From Rhizaria sp. SCN 62-66 (Eukaryota; Rhizaria, unplaced): a stretch of DNA of 64,000 nucleotides. Below the pieces are notes generated by a model. The model saw only the letters and a list, made by a program, of their open reading frames with translations. It was not told the origin of the DNA and made no database searches. Shown here in pieces: positions 20,122-31,765 of the stretch. The DNA lies in contig MEDY01000181.1 in the NCBI GenBank assembly GCA_001724265.1, positions 1 through 64,000 on the forward strand. Reading direction: 5' to 3'. A program made the translations under genes and the position numbers. Numbering within the stretch: position 1 is the first letter of the stretch; the number at the start of each line of letters is the position of its first letter.

Positions 20122-23100
20122 TCAACCAAGCATCATGCCTGAGCGGCTCGGCGAGCGCACGTGGCTGTTGCGCCGGCTGTTGTTCCCGCTGCCGTTACCG
20201 CTGCCGCCCCCGCCCCCGCCCCCGCCCGTGGTGTTGGGGCTTCGGAACGGCGAGCGCGCGCGCAGCACACTGCCACCGCCCGCCGCGGCCGTGGGCGCAG
20301 TGAGCGCGTCCAGCCCGCCCACCGTGGACGACGAGCGGCGAGCGTGGCCGCGGGCGCTGGGGCTGACAAGGCCGCCCGCGCCCGCGCCTGCCCCCGCACC
20401 GCCGACCGCGGGCGACGGCATCGGCGAGTGCCCGCGGCGGCCGCGGTAGCCCCCCGCGCCGGCGCCGTCGCCGCGGCCGGTGCCGTTGGCGAGCGCGAGC
20501 AGCTGCTGCTGCGCCTCCATCTGCTGCCCCTCGACCTCCTGTGCGTGCAGAATGAGCTCCTGCACAATCGCCGCGGAGAGTACGGCCGGCACGTGCGGCC
20601 GCACGGGCTGCTGGTGGTCGCCCGCCGAGCCCGCCACGGCACTGGGGCCGCTCGCGCCGAGACCGCCCAGCCCGCCGCTGCCGGGGCGCGTCGGCATCAG
20701 CAGCCGCACCGCGGTCTGGCGCCGGATCTCGGCGTCGTAGGCCTCGCGCGCGATGGCATACCCGTTGAAGCGCTGCACCGCGCTCTTGAGCTCTTTCTGT
20801 TGAAGTGCGTAGAAAAAGCAAAAAAGTGATCGTTCGTGAGCATAAATGGATATGCAATTAAAGAATGGAATTGAATGAAATGGAAGTCTCGTTTCAGGAG
20901 TCAAAAGTGCAGCTCGCATTGTTTGCAGGACGTACGGAGAAATGTTTGTCGAGAATGGCGGCGCGCGTCTGTGGCGACACGGGGGGCCAGCCTTTGTGCT
21001 TCTCCATGCGCTGCCACTGCAGCGTCCAGGCCTCGACCTTGGCGGCCTTGACCGATAGCCGCGAGCGCCAGTACGTCTGCACCAGCAGCACGCGCTGGCG
21101 GTAATGCCTGATGGCGCGCGTAATCGAGTCCGAGCCGACGTGGCCCTGGCGCTGCGCCAGAACCGAGCGGATCACGTCCGCCGCGCGGTCCTTGTACACC
21201 ACGGACCGGCACAGCGCTAGGAAACCCACCACGGAGCGGATTTTCTGGATGCGTTCGCGCGCGCGCAGGTGGCGCCGCTTCATCAGCACGTAGCGCAGGA
21301 AACGCATGATCTTCTGCGCGGCCGTGAGCAGCGCACGCTCCTGCGCCTGCATCGCGGGCACAGCCGCAAACGTCGCCTTGAGCGCCTGCAGCGACGCGGC
21401 GGCTGTGATAATGGGCAGCCACGTCGCCTGGACCGACTCGGTGGCCTGCCGCGACGCCGCCTCGCGCTGTTGCGCCGCGGCCGCGTCGTGCATCGCCGCG
21501 CGGGCCTCCAGCGCGCGCCGGCGCTCCTCGCGCATCGTGGCCTGCGATTGATAAGATGAAACACACAAAAAAAGCATATAGTACATTTTGGTAAGCTAGG
21601 AATCGAGAAAAAAGAAAATATTAACAGATGCTTACATATATGTGTGTGTTTGTGTGTGTATAAACACACTAAATCTATCACTGACTCGTACCTCGTGAAG
21701 AATGTGGCGCTGCGTAACGCGCGCGGCGTACTCGTTCTCCGCTTGAGCGCGCGCGGCGGCAGCGACTGCACCCGGTGGCAGCTGCGCGGGCACGCCCGTC
21801 GCTGAGTGCATCTTCGTGCCCGCTGCAATACTGCTGCCGCTGCTGCCGCTGCTGCTGGCGCCATCAGGGCCCACGCCGACGCCGCCGCCCGCGGCCGCGG
21901 GGTCAAAGCGCGTGGGGTCGAACCGGGTCGGGCCCGTGGCCGAGGCGGCGTAGCGCTGCGCCACCGCCGCGAGCGAGGGTCCGAAGGCCGTGGTCGTCGC
22001 AGCCGCGGCCAGAGTCACCAGCGCCTCCGCCGCGGGCTGTTGCCCGGGGCCCAGTGGCTGCGTCTGCGCCTGCTGGTGGTAGTCCCCAGAAGCGGCGTTG
22101 TTGCTGATGTTGCTGTTGTTATTGTTGTGCAGCGAGAGCGCGCGCGCGTCCTCCTTGCGCCGCGCCTCGGCCTTGGACAGCCGCAAGCTCTGGTGGAACG
22201 CGCGCAGCAGCGCCTCGTCGCGCCGCAGCGCCTGCAGCTTGTGCGCAACAACCGACCGCGCGGACACGCCGCCCAGCCCGCCCGCGCCGGGGGCCACGCT
22301 ACCGCCGCCGCCCGCGCCCGCGCCCGCGCCCGCGCCGGAGAGGTGCGTCTGCGCCTGCGCGTGCAGCGTGGCCGAGTGCAGCGTCGCGCCCATCGACCAC
22401 GGCTTCAGCTGCTGCGCGTGCGCCGCGGCGGACGCGGCGGCAGCGGCAGACGCGGCGGCCGCCGCCGCAGCAGCGGCGGAGGTCGCCGATACTGAGGCTG
22501 TGGGCCGCGTGCTCGCGCTCGCGCCGGTCGACGTGCCTGCGCCGGAGCCCGCGCCTGCGCCGGAGCCCGCGGCGGCGGACACCCGCACGCGCACGCGCGC
22601 GTCGCCGGCTCCCAGCGCGGCGAGCGAAAGGCAGTACGTGCCGGGGGGCACGCGGTGCGCGACGCCGCTGCGCCCGGGCAGCGAGAGGTAGTAAATCAAG
22701 CAGTCGCTGCCGCCAGCGCCGCCGCCGCTCGCGCCGCCCGTGTTGCTACCGCCGCCGCCACCGCCGCTGCTGCCGCCGCCGGGCATGCCGAAGCCGCCCG
22801 CGCCCGGTGCCGAGGCCGAAAACGACTCAAACCCGCCCGCAAAGCCGCCGGCTCCGGCTCCGAGACCGAAACCAGCCCCCGCGCCCCCCGCAGAGGGGAA
22901 GCCGAAGTCGCCCCCCGCCCCGTTGAGCCCTAGCATGCCCATTCCCATGCCCATGCCCATGCCAGCGCCCATGCCTGCGCCGGAGGCCGCGCCGCCCAAA
23001 TCGCTGCCGCCGCCGCTGCTGCTGGTGTTGCCGCTGCTCTGCGAAAGCGCGACGGGCGTGTACGCGAAGTCGCGCGTGAGCGCAACTTCGACGCGGCCGG

Positions 23101-23890
23101 TGTCCGCGACGGCCTCGAGCCGCACCGTGTGCAGCCCGCCGCCCGCGCCCGTGCCGGAGCCGCCGCCGGCCGATGCCGCAGAGCCACTGCCCGCGCTGCC
23201 GCCCGCGCCGGAGCCCGCGCCGGAGTTCGCACCCGCGCCTGACCCGCCGCCCGCGCCGCCGCTGCCGCTGCCGCCGCTGCCGCCGCCGACGACGACGCGG
23301 AAGCGCAGCTGGCCCTGGCGCGGAACCTCAACGTGCGTCAGCACGCCGTCGGGCAGCAGCGGGCCGCCCGCGGCTGCGGCCAGTGCGGCGCCGCCGCCGC
23401 CGTCGTCGAGCGAGCGGCCCAGGCGTGCGGCTGTGGCGCGGAATGCGCGGGCCTTCTCACCGCGGCGCGCGTCCCAGGCCGTGAGGACGTTGCGGATGCG
23501 CGTCTCGGGCGCGGCCTCGGACGCCGCGGTGAGCTTAGCTTGGTAGCGCGAGAGCAGGGTGGACATGGCCGCGTTGGTCGCCGCCGTGATGGTCGAGGAC
23601 GACGACGCGGACGCTGCGGCGGCGGCTGCTGACGCAGAGGCGGAGACAGCGGGGGGCCCGCTCGTGTGCAGCGCGGAGAGCGCGGGGGCCGGCGCGGGGC
23701 CTGACGCGGCCGCGGCGCGGGGCGTGGTGCCCGCGCGGGGACGCGCGCGGGCGGAAGAGGTCGCCGTGTTATTGTTTGCGGAGGAAGACGATGATTGCAC
23801 GATGGGCGGGAGAGTCAGTGTGTCGGGGGCAGCGGGGCGAGGCGACGCCGCAAGCCCTGAGCTGTCGGACCCGTGGCCAAAGGAAGACAT
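20122..23890 (-). CDS. IQ-motif, Gly/Ala-rich protein of unknown function
   Basis: Three exons on the minus strand: 23890-21692, 21541-20936 and 20796-20122, all joined in phase 0, with 1159 residues and a TGA stop. Donors are GTACGA and GTACGT; acceptors end in CGCAG and AACAG. I chose MSSFGHGSDSSGLA as start; an ATG 60 bases upstream (MQTLLAFPTSP) is possible. Exon 1 holds a helical stretch (TLLSRYQAKLTAASEA) and a beta-rich region split by long Gly runs (LTHVEVPRQGQLRFRVVVGG, DTGRVEVALTRDFAYTPVAL, VPPGTYCLSLAAL) that recalls a PPC-type sandwich. Exon 2 is basic and helical with IQ-like motifs (RIQKIRSVVGFLALCR, VLLVQTYWRSRLSVKAAK), suggesting calmodulin or myosin-light-chain-type binding. 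Exon 3 has a short helix and a disordered Ser/Gly/Arg tail. A cytoskeletal or ciliary role is a guess only. Confidence 0.7.
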
Positions 23891-23950
23891 GCGGCGCGGG
23901 GAGCGTCCGGTGGCAACCGGTGAGGTGGGAAACGCGAGGAGTGTCTGCAA

Positions 23951-24696
23951 CTGCTGGTCAGCTCAGGCAACGATCAAGGAAGGACACGGAAACCTACAGA
24001 CAGGTGTCAAGAAGATATTAGGAGTAGACAAGAGAAGCGACATCAGGATTTGCGTGAAATAATGCCGAGTGTTAGTTTTGGCATTGCTAACAGTCAAATG
24101 CACTCGATCTATAGACTGCTGGTGCACGAAATACGCCAATGCAACACGACGTGGCGAAACTGATTGGCGAATTACGAGGAGCAGCGTGGAGCGGGAAGAT
24201 AAGAAGCAGTGGATATATTAAAAGAGGAACCCTGGTGTTCACATGTTAGCTACTCGTTAGTATCGTCAAACTCGAGTTTGACGTTGAAATTATCGCTTTT
24301 GAGCCTGAAAAAGTTGCCTCGTTCGAAACCAAACTTGGCTCCAGGCTCGAGGCCAGTTTGTGGTGATCGACAATGGACTCGAAGTGAAACAGGAGACCAG
24401 AAGGTGGGGATCCGTTGTATAGACGATTCTGTGTTGTTCTGTGAAATAAACGATCATTTCCACTCCGCATTTTCGATAATATCCTGGTTCTCGTTCATTT
24501 AGCCTCACATCAGTGAACTCATTTTCTCCCTCTTCTCACATCATCAATCACCTCGTTCTTGTTTAGTTTCGTCGCTCTACCGCTCGTCAATCGCGCGGTG
24601 CGATACTAGGTACCGAGATCCAGGTGAGCACAATTGTTATATACCGATTTTGACCCTTGCAGAACTTAGACGTCTCGCTCTTCCTCGCAAGCAGCG
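23951..24696. other. Intergenic region between divergent IQ-motif and CDK genes
   Basis: About 750 bases that should hold both promoters. It contains a 20-base perfect palindrome at 24264-24283. A GTGAGC to TGCAG pair at 24624-24661 could be a very short leader intron but is shorter than any intron supported here. No gene was seen. Confidence 0.45.
24264..24283. repeat. 20-base perfect palindrome in a divergent promoter region
   Basis: Each half is CGTCAAACTC, centred on a CTCGAG hexamer, and symmetry stops at both outer bases. It lies between divergent starts at 23890 and 24697. It could be a dimer-binding site; this is inference. Confidence 0.6.
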
Positions 24697-26085
24697 ATGA
24701 GTGCGCCCGGCGCTGGCTATTCTATGGCAGGGGGCCACTACGGGCCTCCGCCCGCATCGCATGCCGTCACAACGACGCACACCTCCACAGGCGACGCATC
24801 AGCACACAGCTCATCGTTGCACTTGCGCTCCAAACGCCCGCGCAGCCGCAGCCGCGACCGCAGCCGCAGCCACAGCCCCGGGCGCGGTCCCAGCCGTGAT
24901 TGGGAGCGCGACCGTGACCGTGGCCGTGACCGTGACCGCGACCGGGAGCATCGCGAGCGCGAGCGCGACTATGACCGCGACCGTGGCCGCAGCACCCGCG
25001 ACCGTGACCGTGACCGTGACCGCGACCATCGCAGGGGTGGAGACCGAGACCGCGACCGGGACCGTGACCGTAATGATCGTGGGCGGGGCTACGACAACAG
25101 GGGCTACGACAGCAGCGGCCGTGAGCGTGAGCGTGACCGTGAGCACGGCCGCAGTGGTCGCGACAGCAGCGTCCGCCACGGCGGCCACCGGGAGCGTTCG
25201 CGCTCACGGTCGCCGCGCTCACAGTCACGCACAAGGTCGCACTCGCGGTCACACTCACGGTCGCGCTCGCGCTCACGGTCACCTCGCCATCACAATACCC
25301 GTGACCGTGAGTACGACCGTGACCGTGAGCGCAGCGGCCGTCGCGGCGGCTACGACAGCGGCAAATACGACAGCAGCCGTGGCGGTCACGACCGTGAGCG
25401 TGACCGCGAGCGTAGGGTTGACCGTGAGCGTGACCGTGAGCGTGAAGGTGGATTCTCCCGTCCCACGGGCCACAATCACAATCAAGGTATCAGTCGCACG
25501 CACAGTCTCAGCCGCAATCATAGCCAGAGTCATACTCATGGTGCTCCAGCTCATGGCACTGTCGCTGCAACCGCACCAGCGTCAACGTCAACAACCGCGT
25601 TTGCGCCCGCTGCGCCTGAGAATGCACCGCAGCTTCTCTCGACGCTGTCACCGTTGCTCTACGCTACACTTGCGCCCCCCGCACTGCCCGCCTCCGCTGC
25701 GGCTCGCACGCACGCGCCCACTGCGTCGACCGCTGCAACTGCACTTGCAGCCGATAGTGCTGCTGCAGCTGCAGCTGCGTCGGCGGAGCGTGTGTGGGCG
25801 GCCGTGGTGGTCGCCGCCGCGCCCGAGCGCGTGGTGGCCGCGCGCGACGCCCTGCTGCGCGCGCTGTCGCAGCACCCGCGCACAGCGCCCTGGCTGCGCG
25901 CCGCCGCCCCCGCCGCCGCAGACGCGCTCGCCACGGCCGCCGCGGCCTCCGCGCCGCTGCCGCCGCCCGCGCCCGTGCTGCTGCTGCTCGCGCACCAGCT
26001 TGTCGTCTACTTCGCGCCCCGCGCCGCCGCCGTCAGCGCCAGCGCCACTGGCGCGCCCGGCGCGCAAGCAACCGCGGCGGCGGCA

Positions 26086-26125
<40 letters not shown>

Positions 26126-29100
26126 GCAGCGAGGCCGCGGCCGCGGACTCCGCGGCGGTGGCGCTGGTGCTGCTGGCTTGCCAGGCCGCCGTCGGCTGCG
26201 GCGTTGCGGCGACGGTCCCCGCCACGCCGGCCGACGCCGTCGCACTTGCGCGCGCGCTGCTGCCGCCCGTGGCGACTGCGACAATTGCGGCAAGCCACGC
26301 TGTCGCTGACGGCGATGATGCGGCTGCTGTGACTAAGGCGCACGCCTCTGTGTACGCTGCTGAGGCCGGCGCGTGCTCAGGGTTTCAGCAGCAGGCGCGC
26401 ATGGAGACGCTCCGCTCCACGTCATCCGCAGCTGTCACCAAGTCTAGCGGCGGCGTTGCCCTGACAGCAGTTGCCTCTGCGGAGACTGCGCTGTGCGCAC
26501 AGGCTGCCGTCGCCGCGGGTGCGCGCGCTCTCGAGCGCGGCCGCCACGGCGCGCTGCCTTTTTTTACCACCATCTCTGTTCCCCACAGCAGCAGTCACAG
26601 CAAGGCTTCTATGAGCGCTGCGCAGAGCGCGAGCTCCGGCGTCGTCAGCGCCTGCGCGGGCACGCGCGGTGCTAGCAGTGGCAGTGTGTGGGTGTGCGGC
26701 GGCGTGGACAGGGACCGCGACTGCGACCGCGAGCGCGGCGGCGAAGCTGAGGCCAACGCCGCCGCGGCCGCCGCTGCAGCCACGGCGGCCGCGGCGGCAG
26801 ACGGCGGCGGCAGCGGCTGCGACCATGACGGCGCCGATAGCAATAGCAACACTAACACGAGCGCGAACGCGAACGGCGCCAGCGCGAGCGACGGCGTCCC
26901 CGCTGCTGACGCGGCTGCTGCGGCAGCGACGACCACGGCGACAGCGACTGGGGGGGCGGCTGTAACTGCGGGTGCGAACACGCGCACCGCGAGTGGTGGC
27001 GCCGCCGGTGGCGGTGACGGCGCGATCGGACAGGGCGCATACGGCCGCGTGTTCAAATCCTCACTGCCCGCCGCATTCGACACTGCAACTGCTGCTGCTG
27101 CCGCCCCCAGTGTCAGTGACAGCAACAGCAATTGCAGCAGCGCGAGCGGTGCGGACCGCGTGACCGTGGCTGTGAAGCTGGTGCCGCAGATGCCCGACGG
27201 CGCGTCGCTGCTGCTCATTCGCGAAGCCCGCCTGCTACGCTTGTTGTCCCGCTACCAGCACCGCCGCACCGCCGCTGCCGCCGCACCGGTCCACGGCATT
27301 GCTTCGACTGCAACTGCGGCCGTGAGCGGTGACAGCGGGGAGCCCGGCGCGACGGTGGCGCTGCTGCAGTGCGGCGTGGATACGAGCACCGCGGCCGCGG
27401 CGGCCGCCGCGCTGCGCACGGCCGCGCGTGCCGCGAGTGCTGGTCTCGATCCCGCCGTCCCGACCACTAATAAGACCGCGGACGCCGCCAGTGGTGCTCG
27501 AACCGCTGCTGCGAGTGCGGCGGCGAGCGCGACGCGGAGTGCGAGTGAGATTGCGACACTGGCCGACCGCGCTGTCGCCGACGCGCTGCGCCCGCTGCGG
27601 CCGCCCTCGAAGCGATCACGCCACGCCAGCGCCAGCCCCAGCGCAAGTGACAGCGTGAGCGCGTGGGTGTGTCCGCCGACGGGGCTACTGCTGGCTCAGG
27701 CGCAGCGTGGCGGCGAGGATGTCGCGAGCCTGGCCAGCGCGGAGGCCGTGGCCGCCGCGGTGGCCACCGCCGCCTGCGCCTCGCTGCTCGAGCCAGCGTG
27801 CCCGCTCGCCGCGCACTGGGCGGCGCACTGCAGCAGCAGCATTAGCAGCGACAAGAGCCAGTGTGATGACGATAGCAAGGGTGCCGATGCTGCTGCAGCG
27901 AACGCTATTGCGACCGCGAATGCAGCGCCTCAGTTTTCGTCGCTGACGCTGTCGTCTGCGCTGCCCGCGCGCGCCCCGCTGGCATTGTCGTTCCGCTTTG
28001 CGCACTACGACCTGGCGGGTCTGCTGCACGCGCCGGCGCCTGCGGGCCCGTTCCTGCCGTTCGCGCTGACCAAGTACCTGTGCTGGGCGCTGCTGCGCGC
28101 GCTGGCGGGCTGCCACGCGCGCGGCGTCTGGCACCGCGACGTTAAGGCCGCCAACGTGCTCGTCTCGCGCGCAGGCGCCGTCGCGCTCGCCGATCTGGGG
28201 CTGTCGCGCGCCGTGCCCTCGTGCGCAGAGGCCTCCGCGGCCGTCGCGCGCGCGGGGCTGACGAACCGCGTCGTCACACTGTGGTACCGCGCGCCGGAGC
28301 TACTGCTCGGCGCGGCCCGGTATGACGGCGCCGCGGTCGACGTGTGGGCCGCGGCGTGCGTGCTGATGGAGCTGCTTAACGGAGGGAACGTCTTCCGCGG
28401 CGGCGGCGGCGCGGGTGCCGAGGTCGAGCAGTTGGGCAAAGTCTTTGCGCTCTGCGGGTCACCGACTGCCGAGTCCTGGCCAGAGCTCGCCACTGTCTGG
28501 GTACGTAACAATCCATGCTTTATTCCTTCATATGTACAGTATCTGAATAATGTCGTGTTGAATTGTGTTTTTAAATCGTTGTTCCCTCAAAATTCTAATC
28601 TTTCGTGTATCTTTCATTGTTTTGTGTTGCTTCTCATCTCTTCAATGTACGCTACCACAGGACCCTGCGAGCCTGCGTGTGGGTATGCACTGCTCACGGC
28701 AACTGCACAACCTCTTCCGCATCGTCCCCGCCGCCGCGATGCGCGCGCAGCCCTTTGCCTCCGCCCCCGGAGGCGTCTTCTACCCCACCTCGGCCCCGCG
28801 CCCCCTCGAGCTGCCTTCCGTCTCGGCTACAGCCTCACACTCAGCCTCCGCCTCTGCGGTGCCCGTGCTGCCCCCGCACATCACGCTCCCGCCCCCCGGC
28901 CCCGCCAGCGGCCACGGCGCAGCGGACGCGGCCGGCTCCGGTGGACTGTGCGCGGCGGGCATTGCGGACCCGCGCGCCATGGCGACCCCGCAGGCGTTGG
29001 CGCTGCTCGAGGCCTGTCTCACACTGCGGCCCAAGGCGCGGCCCTCGGCGGCGGCACTGCTGGGGCACGCGTTCTTCACGCAGGAGGAGCCGGTGCTGCC

Positions 29101-29209
29101 GACGCAGAGGCAGGCGGCCGAGATGCTGCGCGCCGCGTTCGGGGACTGCGGGGAGCTGCACGAGCTGGCGGCCAAGACCGCCGCCAGGGCCAAGGGAGTG
29201 CGCAAGTGA
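24697..29209 (+). CDS. CDK9-like cyclin-dependent kinase with Arg/Asp-Ser-rich N-terminus
   Basis: Exons 24697-28500 and 28661-29209 join in phase 0 (donor GTACGT, acceptor CACAG); 1450 residues, TGA stop. Residues about 45-260 are Arg-Asp, Arg-Glu and Arg-Ser repeats like those of CDK12-type kinases. An Ala-rich region with a 13-Gln run follows. The kinase domain begins at about 775 with GAIGQGAYGRVFK. The ATP-binding Lys is at about 827 (VAVKLV), then LLIREARLLRLL, a long insertion, WHRDVKAANVLVS (about 1146), ADLGLSRAV (about 1166) and LTNRVVTLWYRAPELLLG. HRD-KAANVL and NRVVTLWYR match CDK9/Bur1-type kinases, which phosphorylate the RNA polymerase II tail during elongation. The metal-binding DFG reads DLG, as in several active CDK-related kinases. 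Low-complexity insertions split both lobes. Confidence 0.85.
24880..25460 (+). repeat. CGTGAC-type repeats encoding Arg-Asp/Arg-Glu
   Basis: Degenerate hexanucleotide repeats (CGTGAC, CGCGAC, CGTGAG) encode the charged RD/RE/RS region of the kinase. The antisense frame is also open for much of the stretch, a by-product of the repeat. Confidence 0.85.
26086..26124 (+). repeat. CAA/CAG tract (13 Gln) in CDK gene
   Basis: One CAA followed by 12 CAG codons encodes an uninterrupted 13-residue Gln run. No TAG is present in this tract. Confidence 0.95.
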
Positions 29210-29369
29210 GCTGCGACAGAAAACGAACGAATCTGTGACAAAAGTTTAAAGATTAACTTATTTCCGTGATTTACAAGTGTTTTGTCATCAATACGCACTT
29301 GTCATACAATTTACTGTTTATATGAAGGTACTTGTATATTTTTATTAACGAGTATTTGTTTTTCTTGTT

Positions 29370-29690
29370 GTTTACAAAGTTTTAACATCAATAACAGAGC
29401 ATGCATCATTACGCCAGTTACGTTGCGCGAGCGCAATAGTGGACTCGTGCACGACCTCCGCGGGCACGGCCGCGATGCTGCAGTGCGCCACGTTGGCCTC
29501 GATGGCGCCCGCGCGATCTCGTAAGGCCGCGTCGTGCAGCGCCGTCCAGCCCTGGTGGTTGCGCAGCAGCGGGTTGGCGGTTGGCGCCCGCGCGCAGCAG
29601 CGCCTACGCCACGACCGTGAAGCCGTCGGCGGCCACGTGCGACAGTGGCGTTTTGCACAGCGCCTTGCGCACGTTGATTTTTAGATCTAT
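29370..29690 (-). pseudogene. Ankyrin-repeat relic B (frameshifted, with TAG aligned to CAG)
   Basis: The minus strand reads VRKALCKTPLSHVAADGFTVVA, TAG (29603-29601), ALLRAGAN, then, in another frame, NPLLRNHQGWTALHDAALRD and AGAIEANVAHCS. It is clearly related to relic A, where the TAG position is CAG (VVQALLRAGAN). The same extra 7-base unit (GCCAACC twice) sits at the same place as in relic A, so both copies share the frameshift. No complete gene structure was found. Confidence 0.6.
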
Positions 29691-29936
29691 TGCCACAGAC
29701 AACTTGGCAGACTGTTTAGCGATACCTGTGATTGTGTGAGCACACTCGCCGCTGGGGGTGGTTTCACGAGGAGCACCGACCGTAGCAGCTTTTTCGACTG
29801 CCTCAATTGTACCGAAGGCCACCTCGGAGCCGTCATTGCGGACATGAAACGAAACTTCGGCGTCAGTAGATCTGGTGGAACCCTTCACAGAGCGTGGGAT
29901 GCGTGTCATCACGTCAACTCTTGATATGTTAAGCAC
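29691..29936 (-). other. Open frame upstream of ankyrin relic B
   Basis: The frame leading into relic B is open for about 80 codons (containing GSTRSTDAEVSFHVRNDGSE and VEKAATVGAPRETTPSGE). It does not resemble the open frame upstream of relic A and I do not recognise it. It may be an old exon of the same locus. Confidence 0.3.
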
Positions 29937-31282
29937 CGAAGCGAGTGGGCTGTTTTCCTATGAGCTTGTCGACTCACTCTTTTGATGGGGCGCGCTCTAC
30001 ACTATTTCTCAGGCCTACGAGCCGGCTTGCTTGAGTGTCAGGAGCATTGGCGGCAAGTACCACGATAAGACTTTGGGCGTGCGCCCCGGTGCGTTTGTGC
30101 TCCTCCAGCCAATACCCACGTGCATCGACGGTCAGAGTCTTAGATTAATGTGCAAGCGCGTGACTTAACTATAGTACATGTTGTTGCTGTGATTAACTTG
30201 AGGATAGATGTTTAGGAGTAGTTCAAAGACGCCATGTTGTCATGTCTTTTTTTATCTTGATAGTTGCATAGTACGTACGTATGGTACAATGAAGAACACT
30301 TCAAGTCAGACTACAAATCATAAACACTCGGATAATTTACGTGTAATCTTATTTCAAGCATCTGTACATCATCTATGCGTTCTATTTGTGCATGACATGC
30401 CGAAACTGGGCTGGCGTGATCGTGATTTTGGTGTTTTGTGCGTACACTGGCAAGCACTTACGTTTAACGCAAGTGGTACGCATGAGATGAGGCATTGTGT
30501 GTGTGTTGTTGATAAAAGAGTGATTTTATACTGTATTTGCGTCATTTCGTGTTTTCCGAATTTTGATGTGTGCATCCACAAATGTTTAGGTTTGCTCTGT
30601 TTCACGAGATACCGAAATGATGACAACAAGGAAAAATCATTTAAGCATGCAGAGGGAAGAATATATGCACGTACCAGACGAAGTGTTATTGGATTCAAAT
30701 GAGAAAAATGATTTTAACTACGATTTTAAATTACTTTTTCCGTGCGCGGACATATCATGATGCAGTGCTCCGAATGTTTGTGGGTTACACGAGGAGAAGT
30801 TGTTGATCGATTGATTAAAAGTCTTGTTGTATTGAGATACATGTATAGATAAAGCTAGTTATAGCGGCGGCGCGCAAGCCCCAATGTTTAGTCGTCATCG
30901 AGACGTGATCACGGGTTACGTGAGTTTGGGGGCGGGCGCGGGGGAAGCGAGAGGGTGATGATTTGTTGGTTCAAGAGACCTGCACATGCGACGGAGAACA
31001 CGTGGGTTTCGGCACGTAGCTGCAGTGTAGCGTGTGTGCGCGCGGCGAGAGGGACGGGCGCCAAACGGGCGTCCCTGTCCCTACAAGAGTCCGCGGGCGG
31101 CGACGAGAGCGAGACATAAGTGAAAAATAAAGAAACTATTGACAGGACAAAGCAAGCGAGCATGTGAGCGGGAGCGCACGCACAACTCACAGAGGCGACG
31201 ACAGCACAGCACAAAATAACACACACAATGGGCGTATATACTCGTACACTGCGGAGTGTGTGTGCGTGTCGATGTCGCGCGC
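29937..31282. other. Gene-poor spacer
   Basis: About 1.3 kb. From 30160 to 30890 it is AT-rich; a 164-codon open frame at 30208-30702 (+) has no coding bias and is probably chance. From 30900 to 31250 it is GC-richer, lies downstream of the minus gene at 31283 and includes a 48-codon minus ORF beginning MSRSRRRPRTLV near 31116, which I cannot support as a gene. Confidence 0.4.
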
Positions 31283-31765
31283 TTAATCGTGGAAGTACTC
31301 GAAGTCGTTGTCCATGCCGAGCACGACGATGTCCTCGGCGGTGGGGCGCCACTGCGAGCCGGAGGTCATGTAGCCCCAGTACAGGGCCTGGTGCGCCATG
31401 CGCGCGAGCGCGGCCTGATCGTTGGTCCACTCAGGCACGGGGAGGTGGTACGGCTGGTCCCACATGTTATCCTTGTCGACGCCGAGGGGCTCGACCTGGC
31501 CCTGGGGACCAAGCTGCTGCACCTCGCTCTCCTTGGGCGCGCGCACGATCGTGTGGCGCTTGTAGAAGTTGGTGTTAAACTCGAGCTCGGGGTACGAGCG
31601 GATCGTGTTCTCCACCTGGTCGCGGGGACGGCTCGACAGCGGCTTGATCGCCGCGTAGTCCTTGGCGCGGTTGAAGTAGGGCAGGTTGTTAGCCTGAATG
31701 AGCCAGCGCTCCTTGAACGCGTCGGCGGCCTTGGTCACCACACTGGCAGAGCGGCGCTTCGACAT
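31283..31765 (-). CDS. Unrecognised 160-residue soluble protein
   Basis: A single-exon frame runs from ATG at 31765-31763 to TAA at 31285-31283. The protein starts MSKRRSASVVTKAADAFKER and has a well-mixed, non-repetitive composition quite unlike the Ala-rich shadow frames: IQANNLPYFNRAKDYAAIKP, SYPELEFNTNFYKRHTIVRA, WDQPYHLPVPEWTNDQAALA and an acidic, aromatic end (LGMDNDFEYFHD). There is no signal peptide or membrane segment. The basic N-terminus could be a mitochondrial presequence, and its size and Tyr/Trp/Pro content recall accessory subunits of respiratory complexes or mitoribosomes, but I cannot place it. A CGTAG just upstream of the ATG could be a splice acceptor, so a leader intron is possible. 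Confidence 0.7.
   Translation of the reverse strand: MSKRRSASVVTKAADAFKERWLIQANNLPYFNRAKDYAAIKPLSSRPRDQVENTIRSYPELEFNTNFYKRHTIVRAPKESEVQQLGPQGQVEPLGVDKDNMWDQPYHLPVPEWTNDQAALARMAHQALYWGYMTSGSQWRPTAEDIVVLGMDNDFEYFHD

Noticed and set aside
24624-24661. Possible leader intron of the CDK gene (GTGAGC to TGCAG)
   Set aside because: Only about 38 bases, and its donor differs from the GTACG consensus; no evidence either way.
30208-30702. 164-codon plus-strand ORF
   Set aside because: AT-rich, no coding bias, Cys/His/Val-rich random composition, no recognisable motif.
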